DNA from: an uncultured Oscillospiraceae bacterium
GTDB lineage: Bacteria > Bacillota > Clostridia > Oscillospirales > Acutalibacteraceae
NCBI GenBank assembly: GCA_900542375.1
Contig: UQNI01000045.1
Coordinates: 1 to 17,622, forward strand
Reading direction: 5' to 3'
Length of the DNA: 17,622 nucleotides
The notes under the pieces were generated by a model. That model made no database searches. It saw only the letters and a program-made list of their open reading frames with translations, and was not told where the DNA came from. Below, one piece after another: positions 9,181 to 17,212 of this stretch (within the stretch, counting starts at the first letter, position 1; each line of letters starts with the position of its first letter). The position numbers and the translations under genes are program-made.

Positions 9181-9666
9181 ATGAGTAGTGCAAAATTTGT
9201 TCAGAAATTTAAAGATATGTGGAATCCACCAGAGGATGAATTTGATGATTACGATTATGATGAACAAGTAGAAGATGTTTATGAAGATGAAGAGCCGGCT
9301 GAAGAATATCAAGAGCCAGCTCGTCATAGTCATGCTCGCGCTCAAGAAACAAATTCCAACAAAGTAGTGAATATCCATGCACAATCTCAAATTCAAGTGG
9401 TTCTATTTAAGCCGAATAATTTTGGTGAAGACACCAGAGCAATTGCAGATGAACTACTAAAGGTACATACTGTTGTTTTAAATTTGGAAGATACCAACAA
9501 AGATGTTTCACGCCGTATTTTGGACTTTTTAAGCGGCGTTGCATATGCCAACGGCGGCAAAGTAAAGAGAGTAGCTACCAGAACATTTATCATCACCCCA
9601 TATAATGTAGATTTGACCGGTGATGATTTAATCGACGAATTAGAAGGCAGCGGCGTTTATTTCTAA
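9181..9666 (+). CDS. sepF: Cell division protein SepF
   Basis: A 161-residue SepF, a cytoplasmic partner of FtsZ that tethers Z-ring filaments to the membrane and shapes the septum. Residues 1-14 (KFVQKFKDMW) form a short amphipathic membrane-binding helix. Residues 18-45 are a very acidic, Asp/Glu/Tyr-rich flexible linker. From about residue 60 the conserved domain runs through VVLFKPNNFGEDTRAIADEL, VVLNLEDTNKD, RRILDFLSGVAYANGG and the C-terminal TFIITPYNVDL. GGGAGG at 9168-9173 gives a strong ribosome binding site. ylmH follows after 6 bases, and divIVA is two genes on. Confidence 0.96.
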   Translation: MSSAKFVQKFKDMWNPPEDEFDDYDYDEQVEDVYEDEEPAEEYQEPARHSHARAQETNSNKVVNIHAQSQIQVVLFKPNNFGEDTRAIADELLKVHTVVLNLEDTNKDVSRRILDFLSGVAYANGGKVKRVATRTFIITPYNVDLTGDDLIDELEGSGVYF

Positions 9667-9672
9667 GCGGTT

Positions 9673-10440
9673 ATGTCGGACAAACATAGTGTAAAAAGTG
9701 CTCAGGCAATTCTTTTGGCACGTATACAGGACGCAGTCGATTTGTGTGACAAACGGCATAAGCCTCAGTTTATCGGTTTTCTTGATGAAAAAGAACAATT
9801 ATATACTGAAAAAATAACATCACAAATGGGCTTTAAAAACTATATGTTTTGGGGTGGTCATACTTCCTCAGAGCGTGTAGTTTTTGGTGCGTTTCCGGAC
9901 TATATAGAGCCAAGCGACAATCTTTTTCCGATTCAGACCATAACAGTAACCTTTCGAACATGTGACCAATTGTCCCATAGAGACTTTTTGGGTGCATTGC
10001 TGTCGTTAGGAATCGAAAGAGAAACATTGGGCGATTTTTTAATTGAGGATGGCCGATGTGTATTTTTTGTACGTGAAGAAATCAGCCAATTTATTCTCAT
10101 GCAAGTAAAAAAGATTGGACGTGTTGGCGTTACGTTAAAAGAAGGTGCAGAATTTCCTTTGCCAATGGGCAGAGGATTTACTGAGTTTTCCTTTGTCGTT
10201 GCATCTCCAAGATTGGACTGTGTTACGGCAGCGCTTGTTGGTTATAGCCGAGAAAAGTCCGGTGCTGCGATTAAAGCAGGACTGGTAACACAAAATTATC
10301 AAGTTGCTATGTCTACCTCTCAAAAGGTAGATGTGGGCGACAAGATTTCAATTCGCGGAAAAGGTAAATTTGTGCTGGATAGAATCGGTCCTATGACTAA
10401 GAAGGGTAGACTCAGCATATTTGGTAGAAAATACAAATAA
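9673..10440 (+). CDS. ylmH: YlmH-family S4-domain RNA-binding protein
   Basis: A 255-residue YlmH protein. The N-terminal two thirds show the family features FIGFLDEKEQ, YMFWGGH, ERVVFGAFPDY and HRDFLGALLSLGIERETLGDFLIED. An S4 RNA-binding domain occupies about residues 182-240, with AAIKAGLV, VDVGDKISIRGKG and FVLDRI. In B. subtilis the homologue lies in the division cluster, and it has been linked to stalled 50S subunits in ribosome-associated quality control, alongside RqcP. The start is 6 bases after the sepF stop and no clear Shine-Dalgarno is visible, so translation may depend on coupling to sepF. Confidence 0.93.
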   Translation: MSDKHSVKSAQAILLARIQDAVDLCDKRHKPQFIGFLDEKEQLYTEKITSQMGFKNYMFWGGHTSSERVVFGAFPDYIEPSDNLFPIQTITVTFRTCDQLSHRDFLGALLSLGIERETLGDFLIEDGRCVFFVREEISQFILMQVKKIGRVGVTLKEGAEFPLPMGRGFTEFSFVVASPRLDCVTAALVGYSREKSGAAIKAGLVTQNYQVAMSTSQKVDVGDKISIRGKGKFVLDRIGPMTKKGRLSIFGRKYK

Positions 10441-10458
10441 TTTAGGAGGGCTTATAGG

Positions 10459-11361
10459 ATGCTTACCATTAACGATATCATTAATGCTAGTTTCAATAAA
10501 TCAAATTTTGGCGGTTATAAAACCGAAGATGTGGACATTTTTATTGATGAGGTAAAAGAGTCCTATGAGTTATTGATTAAAAAGAATATTGAGCAAAAAG
10601 AAGCGAATGAAAGCCTTGCTGAAGAAAATAGAAAATTAGCAAAAAAAATTGACCTTCTTGCAAAAAAAGTGGAAGAATATCGCGATGAAGAAAATGAAAT
10701 CAAAAATGCTCTTATCAGCGCACAAAAATTGAGCGAAGCAGCAATTCGCGAAGCACGCCATAAAGCAGAGATTATTCTGAAAGATGCTCAAATGAAAGCG
10801 GATGAAAAAGTTGCTTCCATTGCTGACGAGGTAGAAGAGAAAAAAGAAGAGCTTGAAAAAATGAGACAGATTGTGTCTGATTTCAGAAAAACTTTGTTGG
10901 ATAAATATAAAGAGCATTTGACTTTGATTAATAACATTCCAAACAGAAAAAAACAGGTGAAACTGGAAGAACCAAAACAACCTGAACCGGCAGAAGAAAA
11001 TAAGCCAAAAGAATTGCATACACAGTCTTTGGAAGAGCATATGATTGAGAAAACACAACCAATCGATATCAAAGGTGCTATTGGCAAAGAGCCTAGTGAG
11101 GAAGAGGCAGATTTTGCTTCTGCACAGCAAAACTCTCAAGAGGCAGCTTCTAGAGTAGCCTCTTCCATTGAAGTGGAAGAAGTGGACGAAGCTCCCACAA
11201 AGAAATTTCATCTAAATGCAACCAGTTTTGAAAAAGCACCTGAGGAGCGCAGAGGTCGTGATTTGCGTTACGATGTACTAAAATTTGGTGAAGACTATAA
11301 TATTGCAGAAGATGATGACGACGAAGCACCTTCATCAAGCAGAATGAAACGCAATAAATAA
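10459..11361 (+). CDS. divIVA: DivIVA-family cell division/polarity protein
   Basis: A 300-residue DivIVA-domain protein, a coiled-coil scaffold that assembles on strongly curved membrane at septa and poles. The N-terminal module (ASFNKSNFGGYKTEDVDIFIDEV) has the conserved F17, but glycine takes the place of the R18 that, with F17, mediates membrane binding in B. subtilis. Residues about 30-155 are charged heptad-type coiled coil. From about 160 to the end the protein is acidic and low-complexity (EEPKQPEPAEE and a terminal DDDDE run). It is much longer than the 164-residue Bacillus protein, mainly because of this tail. AGGAGGG at 10444-10450 precedes the ATG by 8 bases. It sits between ylmH and ileS, as in other Firmicutes. 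Confidence 0.95.
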   Translation: MLTINDIINASFNKSNFGGYKTEDVDIFIDEVKESYELLIKKNIEQKEANESLAEENRKLAKKIDLLAKKVEEYRDEENEIKNALISAQKLSEAAIREARHKAEIILKDAQMKADEKVASIADEVEEKKEELEKMRQIVSDFRKTLLDKYKEHLTLINNIPNRKKQVKLEEPKQPEPAEENKPKELHTQSLEEHMIEKTQPIDIKGAIGKEPSEEEADFASAQQNSQEAASRVASSIEVEEVDEAPTKKFHLNATSFEKAPEERRGRDLRYDVLKFGEDYNIAEDDDDEAPSSSRMKRNK

Positions 11362-11385
11362 TCCATTAAGGAGAGAACATTAAGA

Positions 11386-14184
11386 ATGTCACAAGATTAT
11401 AAAAATACGCTTAACTTACCGCAGACTGATTTTTCTATGCAGGCAGGTTTACCAAAAAAAGAGCCTGTTATGCTTGAAAAATGGGAGCAAGATGGCATTT
11501 ATGATAAATTGATGAAAAAGAATGAGGGAAAGCCACGTTTTGTATTGCATGACGGCCCTCCATATGCCAATGGTGACATCCATCTGGGTACTGCACTGAA
11601 CAAAACTTTAAAAGATTTTATTGTTCGCTATAAAAATATGTCCGGTTTTCAGGCTCCTTATGTTCCGGGATGGGATACACACGGTTTGCCTACGGAATTA
11701 AAAGCACGTAAAAAAGCAGGCGTTGACAATTCCAGCACCATTTCAGACGTAGAGCTTAGAGAAATGTGCCGTGAATTTACGTTGGGTTACTTGGATGACC
11801 AAAGAAAACAATTTAAGCGTATTGGCGGTCTTGGTGAGTGGGATAACCCATATATCACTTTGACACGTGATTTTGAGGCAACTCAAATTGAAATTTTCTC
11901 TAAGATGGCTACAAGTGGTTACATTTATAAAGGGTTAAAACCGGTTCATTGGTGTCCCGATTGTGTGACCGCACTTGCGGAAGCTGAAATTGAATATGCA
12001 GAAGATCCATGCTATTCCATTTATGTGAAATTTGCCGTGTCTGATGATAAAGGAATCTTATCCAAATTAGGTGTAGACCCGGACAAAACATATTTTGTCA
12101 TTTGGACTACCACAACATGGACATTACCAGCAAACCTTGCAATTTGTGTGGGTCCGGAATTTGATTATTCCATTGTAAAATGTGATGGCGAATATTACAT
12201 TATGGCAACTGCTCTTTATGAGAAGGCAATGGAAGCTGCGGGAAAAGCAGAATATGAAGTTGTAGCTTCTCTAAAAGGTGCCGAAATGGAATATATGAAG
12301 GCAAAACATCCATTTATCGACAGAGAATCCTTGGTTATTGTGGGCGACCATGTTACACTGGAAAGCGGTACAGGTTGTGTTCATACAGCCCCCGGTCATG
12401 GTGTGGACGACTATAATGTTTGCAAAAACAATTACCCTGAATTGCCTATCATTGTTCCTGTAGATAATCATGGCAAAATGACTGCAGAGGCAGGAGAACA
12501 ATTTGCAGGTCTTTCTACGGATGAGGCAAGCCGTGCAATTGGAAAACATTTGGAAGAGATTGGTGCAATGTTTGCTGCAAAGAGAATCGTTCACCAATAT
12601 CCGCACTGCTGGCGTTGTAAAAATCCTGTATTATTCCGTGCGACAGAGCAATGGTTCTGTTCTGTGGATGATATTAAAGAGCAAGCAGTCAAAGCAATTC
12701 AAAATGTTACTTGGATTCCCGGCTGGGGCCAAGACCGCATTACATCTATGGTGCAAGATAGAAATGACTGGTGTATTTCCCGTCAGCGCAGATGGGGCGT
12801 GCCGATTCCTATTTTCTATTGCAAAGAATGTGGTGAACCTTTAATCTCAGAAGAAGCTATGGCTGCTGTATCTGAAATGTTCCGCACAGAAGGCTCTGAC
12901 CAGTGGTATGTAAAACCTGCGGAAGAGATTATTCCTGAAGGCATTGCTTGTAAAAAATGCGGCTGCACACACTTTGATAAAGAAAAAGATATTATGGACG
13001 TTTGGTTCGATTCAGGCGTTACCCACGCTGCTGTTTTGGATAAAAGACCAAATTTACATTGGCCTGCTGACCTCTATTTGGAGGGTGCCGACCAATATCG
13101 CGGTTGGTTCCAATCCTCTTTATTAACAGCGGTGGCATGGCGCGGTACTGCTCCTTATAAAGCTGTGGTTACTCACGGCTGGGTTGTGGACGGTGAAGGC
13201 AGAAAAATGTCCAAGTCTCTTTCCAACGGTGTAGCACCTAACAAAATTATCGAGCAATACGGTGCCGACATTTTACGTTTGTGGGTTGCATCTTCTGATT
13301 ATCATGCGGATATTAGAATTTCTCCTGAAATTTTAAAGCAATTGTCAGATGCTTATCGTAAAATCCGCAATACTGCAAGATTTATCTTAGGAAACCTTGC
13401 AGATTTTAATCCGGACCAAGACAAAGTATCATTTGATGAGTTATTACCAATTGACCGCTGGGCATTGCATAGATTTGATTTGGTAAATCAAAAAGCACGC
13501 GCAGGCTATGATGCTTTTGAATTCCATCAAGTGTATCATGCAATTCATAACTTCTGTGTTGTGGATATGTCTAACTTCTATTTAGATGTGATTAAAGATC
13601 GTCTTTATGTAGAAAAGGCAGACAGCAAAGAGAGACGCGCAGCACAAACAGCCATGTACATGATTTTGGACGGCATGACAAGATTGATTTCTCCAATTTT
13701 GGCATATACTTCTGATGAAATTTGGCAGGCAATGAAACATGACGCTTCTGCCGATGCAGAAAATGTGGTGCTAAACCAAATGCCTGAACCTACCGGGGTA
13801 AATGTGGATGAAACCTTTATTCAAACATGGGATCGTATCCACGATATTCGTGATGCAGTGAAAAAAGCACTGGAATTGGCACGTAATGAGAAATTGATTC
13901 GCGCTTCCCTGGATGCCAAAGTACAGTTATTCTGTGACGATGAAATGTATGATTTTGTAAAATCTGTGGAAGCAGAATTGCCGGTTGTATTCATTGTGTC
14001 TCAAGTTGAGCTTGTAAAAGGCGGAAAGGGTACTTTTGTAAGCGAAGATTTGCCTGAACTTTCTGTTACTGTATTGCCTGCAGAGGGAGATAAATGTTCC
14101 CGCTGCTGGACTTACAGCAATACAGTTGGAAGTAATGAAAAACATCCTGAGGTATGCGCGCATTGCGCATCTGTACTGGAATAA
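11386..14184 (+). CDS. ileS: Isoleucyl-tRNA synthetase IleRS
   Basis: A 932-residue class I synthetase that charges tRNA-Ile. The N-terminal LPQTDFSMQAGLPKKEP and the catalytic DGPPYANGDIHLGTALNK are clear. The HIGH signature reads HLGT at 66-69, an uncommon fourth residue. The editing domain shows WTTTTWTLPAN and GTGCVHTAPGHG. KMSKS is intact at 607-611. The anticodon-binding domain is followed by a C-terminal zinc site with C904, C907, C924 and C927. This layout is that of bacterial type-1 IleRS. The gap after divIVA is only 24 bases, with AAGGAG at 11368-11373, so there is no room for the T-box leader often found before ileS in Firmicutes. A terminator follows directly. Confidence 0.98.
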   Translation: MSQDYKNTLNLPQTDFSMQAGLPKKEPVMLEKWEQDGIYDKLMKKNEGKPRFVLHDGPPYANGDIHLGTALNKTLKDFIVRYKNMSGFQAPYVPGWDTHGLPTELKARKKAGVDNSSTISDVELREMCREFTLGYLDDQRKQFKRIGGLGEWDNPYITLTRDFEATQIEIFSKMATSGYIYKGLKPVHWCPDCVTALAEAEIEYAEDPCYSIYVKFAVSDDKGILSKLGVDPDKTYFVIWTTTTWTLPANLAICVGPEFDYSIVKCDGEYYIMATALYEKAMEAAGKAEYEVVASLKGAEMEYMKAKHPFIDRESLVIVGDHVTLESGTGCVHTAPGHGVDDYNVCKNNYPELPIIVPVDNHGKMTAEAGEQFAGLSTDEASRAIGKHLEEIGAMFAAKRIVHQYPHCWRCKNPVLFRATEQWFCSVDDIKEQAVKAIQNVTWIPGWGQDRITSMVQDRNDWCISRQRRWGVPIPIFYCKECGEPLISEEAMAAVSEMFRTEGSDQWYVKPAEEIIPEGIACKKCGCTHFDKEKDIMDVWFDSGVTHAAVLDKRPNLHWPADLYLEGADQYRGWFQSSLLTAVAWRGTAPYKAVVTHGWVVDGEGRKMSKSLSNGVAPNKIIEQYGADILRLWVASSDYHADIRISPEILKQLSDAYRKIRNTARFILGNLADFNPDQDKVSFDELLPIDRWALHRFDLVNQKARAGYDAFEFHQVYHAIHNFCVVDMSNFYLDVIKDRLYVEKADSKERRAAQTAMYMILDGMTRLISPILAYTSDEIWQAMKHDASADAENVVLNQMPEPTGVNVDETFIQTWDRIHDIRDAVKKALELARNEKLIRASLDAKVQLFCDDEMYDFVKSVEAELPVVFIVSQVELVKGGKGTFVSEDLPELSVTVLPAEGDKCSRCWTYSNTVGSNEKHPEVCAHCASVLE

Positions 14185-14195
14185 AATAGAACGAG

Positions 14196-14224
14196 AAGGG
14201 TGAGCAAAGTGTTCACCCTTTTTT
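14196..14224 (+). terminator. Intrinsic terminator after ileS
   Basis: AAGGGTGAGC at 14196-14205 pairs with GTTCACCCTT at 14211-14220 (10 pairs, one of them G-U) around the loop AAAGT. A run of six T covers 14219-14224. It starts 11 bases after the ileS stop and ends 11 bases before the lspA ribosome binding site. Confidence 0.88.
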
Positions 14225-14235
14225 CGAATAATAAC

Positions 14236-14240
14236 GGAGG
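14236..14240 (+). promoter_or_regulatory. Ribosome binding site of lspA
   Basis: GGAGG lies 7 bases before TTG at 14248. It decides the lspA start in favour of TTG over the in-frame GTG at 14200, which lies inside the terminator stem. Confidence 0.8.
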
Positions 14241-14247
14241 TGTTCGC

Positions 14248-14772
14248 TTGTTATTAAGCATTTTTGCTTTAATTGGCGCTGCAGTTTTGGTTGTCATTGA
14301 CCAGGTGATTAAATTTCTGGCAACTACTTATATCAAACCCATTGGAACCTTGGAAATCATTCCGGGATTCTTAGATTTTACCTATCACGGAAATGACGGT
14401 GCTGCGTTTGGAATTTTATCCAGCCAAACTTGGATTTTTGTGATTATTACAGCACTTGTCTGTATTGCCTTAATTGTTGGATTATTTGTATACAAAAAAC
14501 ATACTACGTTATCTCGTATGGCGTGTGCGCTGATTATTGCAGGTGGTATTGGAAACTTAATTGACCGTGTGTTTAATAATGGATATGTTATTGATTATAT
14601 TCATGTGAAATTTTTTCCACCTATCTTCAATTTTGCCGATTGTTGTGTTTCTATTGGTGTAGTACTGTTGTTTATCTATGTAATTTTCTGTACAGATTCA
14701 CTTCGCAAAGAATCATCTGCGAAGAAAAAGCAAAAGAAAGAAAAAGTAAAGCATGAACAAGACCATGAATGA
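14248..14772 (+). CDS. lspA: Lipoprotein signal peptidase LspA (signal peptidase II)
   Basis: With the TTG start this is a 174-residue integral membrane aspartyl protease that removes the signal peptide from diacylglyceryl-modified prolipoproteins. Four hydrophobic segments are visible, the first at about residues 2-17. Family motifs are VIDQVIKF (D18), HGNDGAAFGIL, GGIGNLIDRV, VIDYIHVKF with D116, and FNFADCCVSIG with D131. D116 and D131 are the catalytic aspartates by comparison with the VVDFI and FNxAD blocks of other LspA proteins. The last 25 residues are a lysine-rich cytoplasmic tail. An in-frame GTG at 14200 would add 16 residues but lies in the terminator stem without a ribosome binding site. 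The end overlaps rluD by 20 bases. No promoter is clear between the terminator and this gene. Confidence 0.94.
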   Translation: MLLSIFALIGAAVLVVIDQVIKFLATTYIKPIGTLEIIPGFLDFTYHGNDGAAFGILSSQTWIFVIITALVCIALIVGLFVYKKHTTLSRMACALIIAGGIGNLIDRVFNNGYVIDYIHVKFFPPIFNFADCCVSIGVVLLFIYVIFCTDSLRKESSAKKKQKKEKVKHEQDHE

Positions 14773-15694
14773 GCTAAAACATCATTATTCTTTTACATTA
14801 CAGCCGGAAGACTCGGGACAGCGATTGGATAAATGGCTGCAATTGCAGTTACCGGATATGACGCGCTCTGCAGTTCAGAAATTGATTGAGCAGGGCAATG
14901 TAACACGAAACGGAATCGTTGTAAGTAAAAATGGAAAAGGAAATTCCGGCGATGTGATAGAATTTATGGTACCACAACCCAAACCGCTTGAAGTTACGGC
15001 GCAGGATATTCCTCTGGATATTTTGTATGAAGATAATGATTTACTGGTAGTGAATAAACCCAAAGGTATGGTTGTGCATCCTGCTGCGGGAAATGATGAC
15101 GGGACATTGGTAAATGCGTTGTTGCATCACTGTGGTGATTCTTTGTCGGGTATTAATGGCATTATTCGCCCGGGTATTGTACATCGTATTGACAAAGACA
15201 CCAGTGGTTTATTGATTGTTGCAAAAAATGATATTGCGCATCAAGGCTTGGCGCAGCAAATAAAAGAACACAGTTTTACCAGAATATATGAAGCTGTTGT
15301 TTATGGCAATATGAAACGAGAAGAAGGAACTGTTGATGCACCAATCGGACGTCATCCTACCGACCGTAAAAGGATGGCAGTTACGGATAAAAACTCCAGA
15401 AATGCAGTGACACATTATAAAGTGTTAAAGCGTTATGATGGCTTTACACATGTACAATTAAAACTGGAAACAGGAAGAACGCACCAGATTCGTGTACATA
15501 TGGCTTATATTGGACATCCTGTTGCGGGAGATACTGTGTATGGAGTGAAAAAGGTGATTACTTCTTTAAACGGACAATGTTTACATGCGCGTGTAATTGG
15601 TTTTGTTCACCCGATTACAGAAGAATACATAGAAATTACCAGTGAACTGCCCGTTTACTTTACGCAATTTTTAAGTAAGTTAAGGGAACAGTAA
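14753..15694 (+). CDS. RluD-type 23S rRNA pseudouridine synthase (RluA family)
   Basis: A 313-residue RluA-family synthase that isomerises uridines in RNA, probably in 23S rRNA. An S4 domain spans about residues 22-75 (GQRLDKWLQ, SAVQKLIEQGNVTRNG). The catalytic domain holds VVNKPKGMVVHPAAGN, then HRIDKDTSGLL with catalytic D147, and KLETGRTHQIRVHMAYIGHPVAGDTVYG. Its place directly after lspA matches ylyB of B. subtilis. RluD-like activity is the usual annotation, but the exact target uridines cannot be read from sequence. The start overlaps lspA by 20 bases and lacks a strong Shine-Dalgarno, with only A/G-rich sequence upstream; a second ATG at 14765 is possible. Confidence 0.94.
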   Translation: MNKTMNELKHHYSFTLQPEDSGQRLDKWLQLQLPDMTRSAVQKLIEQGNVTRNGIVVSKNGKGNSGDVIEFMVPQPKPLEVTAQDIPLDILYEDNDLLVVNKPKGMVVHPAAGNDDGTLVNALLHHCGDSLSGINGIIRPGIVHRIDKDTSGLLIVAKNDIAHQGLAQQIKEHSFTRIYEAVVYGNMKREEGTVDAPIGRHPTDRKRMAVTDKNSRNAVTHYKVLKRYDGFTHVQLKLETGRTHQIRVHMAYIGHPVAGDTVYGVKKVITSLNGQCLHARVIGFVHPITEEYIEITSELPVYFTQFLSKLREQ

Positions 15695-15720
15695 TTATCC
15701 TTGTAAAGAAGTGAAAACGC

Positions 15721-16095
15721 ATGGAAAATGAAAAACGTCACATTTGGATTTTAATTGCAATTGCTCTGGTATTTTGTGCTGTGTTAATTGGGTATAATCT
15801 TTTCTTTGTAAAAGAACCTCAGGCCATTGTAATAGAAACGGATATAGCAGAATCAGATACAGAACAATCTTTGGGAGAAGGCTATATTGTACCAACGTCT
15901 AAAGTAAATATTAATACTGCAAGTGCGGAACAATTGGATGAAGAACTGGAAGGAATTGGACCCTCTTTGGCGCAAAGAATTGTGAGCTATCGCGATGCAA
16001 ATGGACTGTTTACAGACATTGAACAGATTAAAAATGTATCAGGTATTGGTGACAAGAAGTTTGAAGCAATCAAAGATTATATTACGGTATCTTAG
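15721..16095 (+). CDS. Short ComEA-like membrane-anchored helix-hairpin-helix protein
   Basis: A 124-residue protein with an N-in membrane anchor at residues 8-30, a short acidic linker at 31-60 and a ComEA-type tandem helix-hairpin-helix domain at 62-121. The domain opens with VNINTAS and has two GIG turns at 78-80 and 108-110 (EGIGPSLAQRIVSYR, SGIGDKKFEAIKDYI). ComEA binds double-stranded DNA at the cell surface during transformation. Typical Gram-positive ComEA is longer and carries an SLBB domain between anchor and HhH domain; that is absent here. No comEB or comEC is next to it, so a role in DNA uptake is plausible but unproven. The start has a weak AAGAAG site. It ends 11 bases before the nitroreductase gene. 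Confidence 0.85.
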   Translation: MENEKRHIWILIAIALVFCAVLIGYNLFFVKEPQAIVIETDIAESDTEQSLGEGYIVPTSKVNINTASAEQLDEELEGIGPSLAQRIVSYRDANGLFTDIEQIKNVSGIGDKKFEAIKDYITVS

Positions 16096-16106
16096 GAGGA
16101 GTACTC

Positions 16107-16697
16107 ATGAAGCAGCAAGTACTGTCTTGTATTGAGACAAGGCGCAGTGTGCGCAGTTATGAATCAAAACAAATTCCCGATGATATGAGGGACGAGATAT
16201 TAAAAGCGGCTATCTATGCGCCAAGCGGTAGTAACAATCAAAGCTGGCTGTTTACGGCGATTCAAAATCGTAAGATTTTAGAAGATTTAAATGAGCAAGT
16301 TCGTATTGGATTTGGACTGTTATCAGTTGCGGAAAATGATTATCCTGCTAAAATACGTGCAAAACAAAATGCGCAAAAGGAAGATTATAATTTTTACTAT
16401 CATGCTCCAACACTGATTGTTGCATCTAATGTTCCTAATTACGCAAACGCAATGGCAGATTGTTCCGCTGCTTTGGAGAATATGTTTTTAGCTGCTCATG
16501 CATTGGATTTGGGAACTTGCTGGATTAACCAGTTGACATGGTTGGGCCAAATGAAAAATGTACGCGATTTTTTGACAGAGTATTGCCATATACCAAAAGA
16601 ACATGTCATATGTGGTGCTTGTGCAGTAGGATATACAAACGGTGCATATCCAAAGCCTGCACCGAGAAAAGAGAATACAATTCAAATTATTATATAA
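16107..16697 (+). CDS. Nitroreductase-family flavoprotein
   Basis: A 196-residue protein of the NfsB/nitroreductase fold, expected to be an FMN-dependent NAD(P)H oxidoreductase acting as a homodimer. RRSVRSY at 12-18 is the FMN-phosphate-binding block, and APSGSNNQSW at 38-47 is the second conserved flavin-contacting segment. The middle carries ADCSAALENMFLAAHALDLGTCWIN, the usual dimer-interface helix. The C terminus has CGACAVGYTNGAYPKPAPRK, the family GYP-type end. The natural substrate cannot be predicted. AGGAGGA at 16094-16100 is a strong ribosome binding site 6 bases before the ATG. It is the last gene of the block and runs straight into a terminator. Confidence 0.93.
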   Translation: MKQQVLSCIETRRSVRSYESKQIPDDMRDEILKAAIYAPSGSNNQSWLFTAIQNRKILEDLNEQVRIGFGLLSVAENDYPAKIRAKQNAQKEDYNFYYHAPTLIVASNVPNYANAMADCSAALENMFLAAHALDLGTCWINQLTWLGQMKNVRDFLTEYCHIPKEHVICGACAVGYTNGAYPKPAPRKENTIQIII

Positions 16698-16748
16698 AAA
16701 TGAGTGCCACTGTGATATCATACAGCGGCACTCATTTTTGATTTTTTT
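16696..16748 (+). terminator. Strong intrinsic terminator after the nitroreductase gene
   Basis: A 13-pair perfect stem joins 16696-16708 (AAAAATGAGTGCC) to 16727-16739 (GGCACTCATTTTT). After one mismatch, CTGT at 16710-16713 pairs with ACAG at 16722-16725, with a short loop. T runs at 16735-16739 and 16742-16748 follow. The A-rich left arm means it could also act on the opposite strand. It overlaps the stop codon of the nitroreductase gene. Confidence 0.93.
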
Positions 16749-17152
16749 GTAAAAATCCGATTTGTGCTTAAAAAGTTATGTAGACATAGGAGACGGCAAA
16801 TAATTTGCCAACAAACAAAACTTTTGGCGGAGTTAGATATTTTGCTGATGATAAACAGTAGATAAGCAACATGAATCAAAAATAGATTGATGTACGGTCC
16901 AATGATAAATATTTGTGAGAAACTAAATGATACAAGACATTTTCGAGCATTACAGAATAATTTAAGAGAGAAAAAGGCCCAGTGGAGGAGAAACAAAAAT
17001 TCTGTTCGAGTATTTTTGTTTGCAGATGGGTGGAAATGACTCTGATGTGAAAAGAATGACACAAAAGAATTTATGAGGAATGAAAATTTGTCCCGCTGTC
17101 CCGAACTACACCTATATATCTCGAAAAAGGAAACAAGCAATATCAGAAGCAA

Positions 17153-17212
17153 GAGAAGAAAAAGACAGAGTGACCTGAGAGGGTTTTTCTTTATTACAAA
17201 AAACGAGGAAAA
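17153..17212 (+). repeat. Degenerate direct repeat, copy 1
   Basis: It contains GAAGAAAAA, CAGAGTGACCTGAGAG, a T run, then AAAAAACGAGGAAAA. The matching copy starts 118 bases downstream. Confidence 0.6.

Noticed and set aside
10636..11211. A 191-codon - strand open frame opposite divIVA
   Set aside because: It is an antisense shadow of the lysine- and glutamate-rich coiled coil, giving a Phe/Cys/Leu-rich product with no family features.
11362..11385. Possible T-box leader in front of ileS
   Set aside because: The divIVA-ileS gap is only 24 bases and holds just a ribosome binding site.
14200..14247. Upstream in-frame GTG start for lspA, adding 16 residues
   Set aside because: It lies inside the terminator stem without a ribosome binding site, while TTG at 14248 has GGAGG at 7 bases.
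16902..17039. A 45-codon + strand open frame starting ATGATAAAT
   Set aside because: There is no Shine-Dalgarno site and no recognisable family, and stop codons follow at once in the same frame. It is compatible with chance.
16718..17152. A 144-codon - strand open frame rich in Phe, Ser, Leu and Ile
   Set aside because: It is the complement of purine-rich DNA, begins without a ribosome binding site and runs into the nitroreductase terminator.
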